Assembly: GCA_900549915.1 (NCBI GenBank) | Contig: URQF01000084.1 | Span: 1 to 6,211 of the forward strand | Reading direction: 5' to 3' | Length of the DNA: 6,211 nt | DNA from: an uncultured Mollicutes bacterium | Lineage (GTDB): Bacteria > Bacillota_I > Bacilli_A > RFN20 > CAG-288 | In this document: positions 4,581 through 6,211 of the stretch, piece by piece | How the letters are laid out: every line of letters starts with the position of its first letter | Position numbering within the stretch: position 1 is the stretch's first letter | Made by a program: the position numbers and the translations under genes | Notes under the pieces: generated by a model | What the model was told of the DNA's origin: nothing | Seen by the model: only the letters and a program-made list of their open reading frames with translations | The model's database searches: none

Positions 4581-4928
4581 ATGAGTGACTATGAAAACCA
4601 GCAGAGGCAGGAATCCATTAAGCGGTTCTCAAAGAAGTATCAGGAACTATGCAAACGAATGGATCAATCTAAGCTGCAGGATTCCATCGATAAAGCAAAT
4701 CTGAAACTGGATTCTTATATTTACAAAGAAAAACAGGCGCTGAAAGAGGGATGCAAGGTTCTTGATAGCAAGAGGAACGGATCTGGTTTCTTCTTCCGTG
4801 AAGTCGGTTTCCAGGAAAGGGAAGAGAATGAAAGAAAAGATGCGCAGAGCCAAGTAGAGAAATTATTCAAAGAGTATGAAGACAGTATTTCACAGATTCT
4901 GAAAGAGTTTTCGGAGAAGAAGGAATAA
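4581..4928 (+). CDS. Second small coiled-coil protein (115 aa) of the operon
   Basis: The family is not recognised. It has the same length as the protein encoded just upstream, and also has no proline. Its layout suggests a helical hairpin: a long helix (about 5-61), a glycine-containing turn rich in aromatics (DSKRNGSGFFFREVGF, 62-77), and a second helix (78-115). The helix-turn-helix shape and small size recall WXG100-like proteins, but the WXG signature and the C-terminal Y-x-x-x-D/E are missing, so I do not assign it there. Cysteines occur at 24 and 58. GAGGA lies about 10 bases before the ATG, inside the end of the preceding gene. Only two bases separate its stop from the next start. A heteromeric coiled coil with its neighbours is plausible but inferred. 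Confidence 0.85.
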   Translation: MSDYENQQRQESIKRFSKKYQELCKRMDQSKLQDSIDKANLKLDSYIYKEKQALKEGCKVLDSKRNGSGFFFREVGFQEREENERKDAQSQVEKLFKEYEDSISQILKEFSEKKE

Positions 4929-4930
4929 TT

Positions 4931-6211
4931 ATGCCTACACCCTATAGCTTCAAGGAAAAAGAAAAAGACTTAGATTCCCTTTGCAAAGATCTTGATAACT
5001 TAGATAAGAAGGCAGATTCGGTTCTGCCTAGGGTTTCGAATGCTCGTTTTGATGAGAACAAGTATGGTACAGCTGCACTAGAAGAGAAGACATCCGAGAT
5101 TGTAAAGGACGCAAAGAAGAAAATCCAAAGACAGTATGAGAAATATGTTTCTTCTGTCAGTAATCTGACTTATCAATCTTTAAAGAGAATAAAAGGAAAA
5201 GCAGAAGAAATTAAAAAGAACCAGGAAAAGAGAAGCCTTGTCCTAGAACAATGGCGGAAGCTGATGGAATCCTTTAAGGAAGGGAATTATCAAAATACGA
5301 TTACCGACTGTGATCGATTTGATACCTCTTACTTCGATGATGAATTAATAAAAACTCTTAACCACAGGAAAAGGGAGTCCTATGAGAAAGAAGCTGAAAA
5401 AATCTTTCCGACCGCTTCTTTATCCGACTATTCGTTCTTCGTCCGGTATTTTGTCGATGCTAAGACAAATGAATACATTCTGAAATCCAGCCGTTATCTC
5501 TTTCTCCTTAGTGTTCGCCTCTTACCAATCGTCAAAAGCTTTTCTAAGGCAGATATCTGTGATTCTGGAAGGGTTGCTTATCAGAAACTAACAAAAGCAG
5601 AAAGAGAGAAATATAAAGACGACTATCAAGCCTTATACGACAAGGAACTGATGCTGTTTAACAAAGAATGCGAGAAAGCGTATAAGGACTTTGATTATCC
5701 GCGTAGGAAACAATTACGGAACAGGGTAACTAGGCTCAATCCGGAAGACTTCACCCTTGAGTTCTATCGTCAGAAAAAGACAGATCCAGATAAGCTCTTT
5801 GATTATCTTAAGAACTACTCTTCCAAAGTTACGGAAAAGACAAAAAAGGCAGTATTCATGGATACTCGTTCCTTGTTTAACGGAAACAGAAAAGACGAAT
5901 ACCTTACCTATTGGTTCTTACAGTTTGATGAAGACGGTTTTCAATATGTAGATGTATTAATTGATGGAAAGGAAAACGAATTATCCTGCTATCCACTATT
6001 AATTGAAACCTGTAGGGAAAATAAAAATCAAATCAAGGATTGCGGAAACTGTTTTCTTAAGCTGACAGAAAAGTATTGCACTGCCTTAGAACGAAGCAAA
6101 AAACAAATCAATCTTTACTTGTTCTTAAATACATCCATTCTCTGGAACAATTGTATTAAGACACTGAAAGCAAAGAATCCAACCAATCCAGATTATCAGG
6201 GGATGATTGCA
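4931..6211 (+). CDS. Large helical protein, third gene of the operon (partial, runs off the window)
   Basis: The frame stays open for 427 codons to the window edge without a stop. The N terminus (about 6-110) is charged and coiled-coil-like (KEKEKDLDSLCKDLDNLDKK, later KAKEEIKK-type repeats) and resembles the two small upstream proteins in composition. Residues ~110-290 are mixed helical, with an amphipathic stretch YILKSSRYLFLLSVRLLPIV. From about 310 the pattern changes to strands and helices (AVFMDTRSLFNGN, YLTYWFLQFDEDGFQYVDVL), the start of a second domain. Cysteines cluster at 353, 361, 371, 374 and 383, including C-G-N-C. AGAAGGA precedes the ATG by about 6-8 bases. No Walker, HNH or protease motif is seen in the visible part. 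A catalytic domain may lie downstream. I do not recognise the family. Confidence 0.85.
   Translation, partial: MPTPYSFKEKEKDLDSLCKDLDNLDKKADSVLPRVSNARFDENKYGTAALEEKTSEIVKDAKKKIQRQYEKYVSSVSNLTYQSLKRIKGKAEEIKKNQEKRSLVLEQWRKLMESFKEGNYQNTITDCDRFDTSYFDDELIKTLNHRKRESYEKEAEKIFPTASLSDYSFFVRYFVDAKTNEYILKSSRYLFLLSVRLLPIVKSFSKADICDSGRVAYQKLTKAEREKYKDDYQALYDKELMLFNKECEKAYKDFDYPRRKQLRNRVTRLNPEDFTLEFYRQKKTDPDKLFDYLKNYSSKVTEKTKKAVFMDTRSLFNGNRKDEYLTYWFLQFDEDGFQYVDVLIDGKENELSCYPLLIETCRENKNQIKDCGNCFLKLTEKYCTALERSKKQINLYLFLNTSILWNNCIKTLKAKNPTNPDYQGMIA

Noticed and set aside
4647..4853. 68-codon minus-strand ORF inside the second coiled-coil gene
   Set aside because: Antisense shadow of a well-placed operon gene; no ribosome site.
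4232..4928. WXG100/ESAT-6-like proteins of a type VII secretion system
   Set aside because: Size and helical hairpin shape fit, but neither protein has a WXG turn or Y-x-x-x-D/E tail, and no EssC-like gene is in the window.
5757..5951. 64-codon ORF inside the large protein gene
   Set aside because: Out-of-frame reading within a 427-codon open frame.

Overview
The window looks like an accessory region of a low-to-moderate GC Gram-positive bacterium, most likely Bacillota (Clostridia or Erysipelotrichia). The reasons are strong AGGAGG-type ribosome sites, AT-rich spacers, codon use, and the gene families present. The exact taxon cannot be read from the sequence. No rRNA, tRNA, CRISPR array, integrase or replication origin was found.

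Left edge (1-428): the right end of an IS3-family (IS150-like) insertion sequence, with the last ~41 codons of its transposase and a 25-bp terminal repeat ending at 153. It abuts the 3' remnant of a DUF234-type ATPase/PD-(D/E)XK nuclease gene, so the element appears to have interrupted that gene. A hairpin near 437-463 ends leftward transcription.

Centre (524-3036, minus strand): a five-gene operon reading leftward. Order of transcription: XRE repressor, ImmA/IrrE-type zinc metallopeptidase (ATGA overlap), a 131-aa protein starting MGSRGA, a 112-aa unknown (TAATG overlap), and a DUF4417 protein. A strong promoter (TTGAAC, 17-bp spacer, TATAAT) drives it. An inverted repeat, TTTCCA-AAA-TGGAAA, fills the spacer and suggests autorepression. 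The repressor plus ImmA pair is known from ICEBs1-like elements and prophages, where the protease cleaves the repressor to induce the element. Here the co-transcribed cargo is uncharacterised.

Junction region (3121-4120): a perfect 26-bp palindromic terminator; a truncated AAA (AAA_14/DUF4143-type) ATPase gene that keeps Walker A and B and then switches abruptly into unrelated GC-richer sequence; three copies of an 18-bp ACAC-AAA-ACACGAA motif in front of that ATPase; a decayed rightward ORF with an internal stop; and a strong terminator hairpin at 4081-4114. This is a zone of repeated rearrangement and decay.

Right part (4166-6211, plus strand): a compact three-gene operon with its own TTGACA promoter, which overlaps an inverted repeat. 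It encodes two 115-aa highly charged helical proteins, then a large protein of at least 427 aa that is helical at its N terminus and runs off the window. Gaps of 1 and 2 bases between genes argue for a stoichiometric complex. I do not recognise these families. This operon is the best candidate for an undescribed system, but its function depends on the missing downstream sequence.
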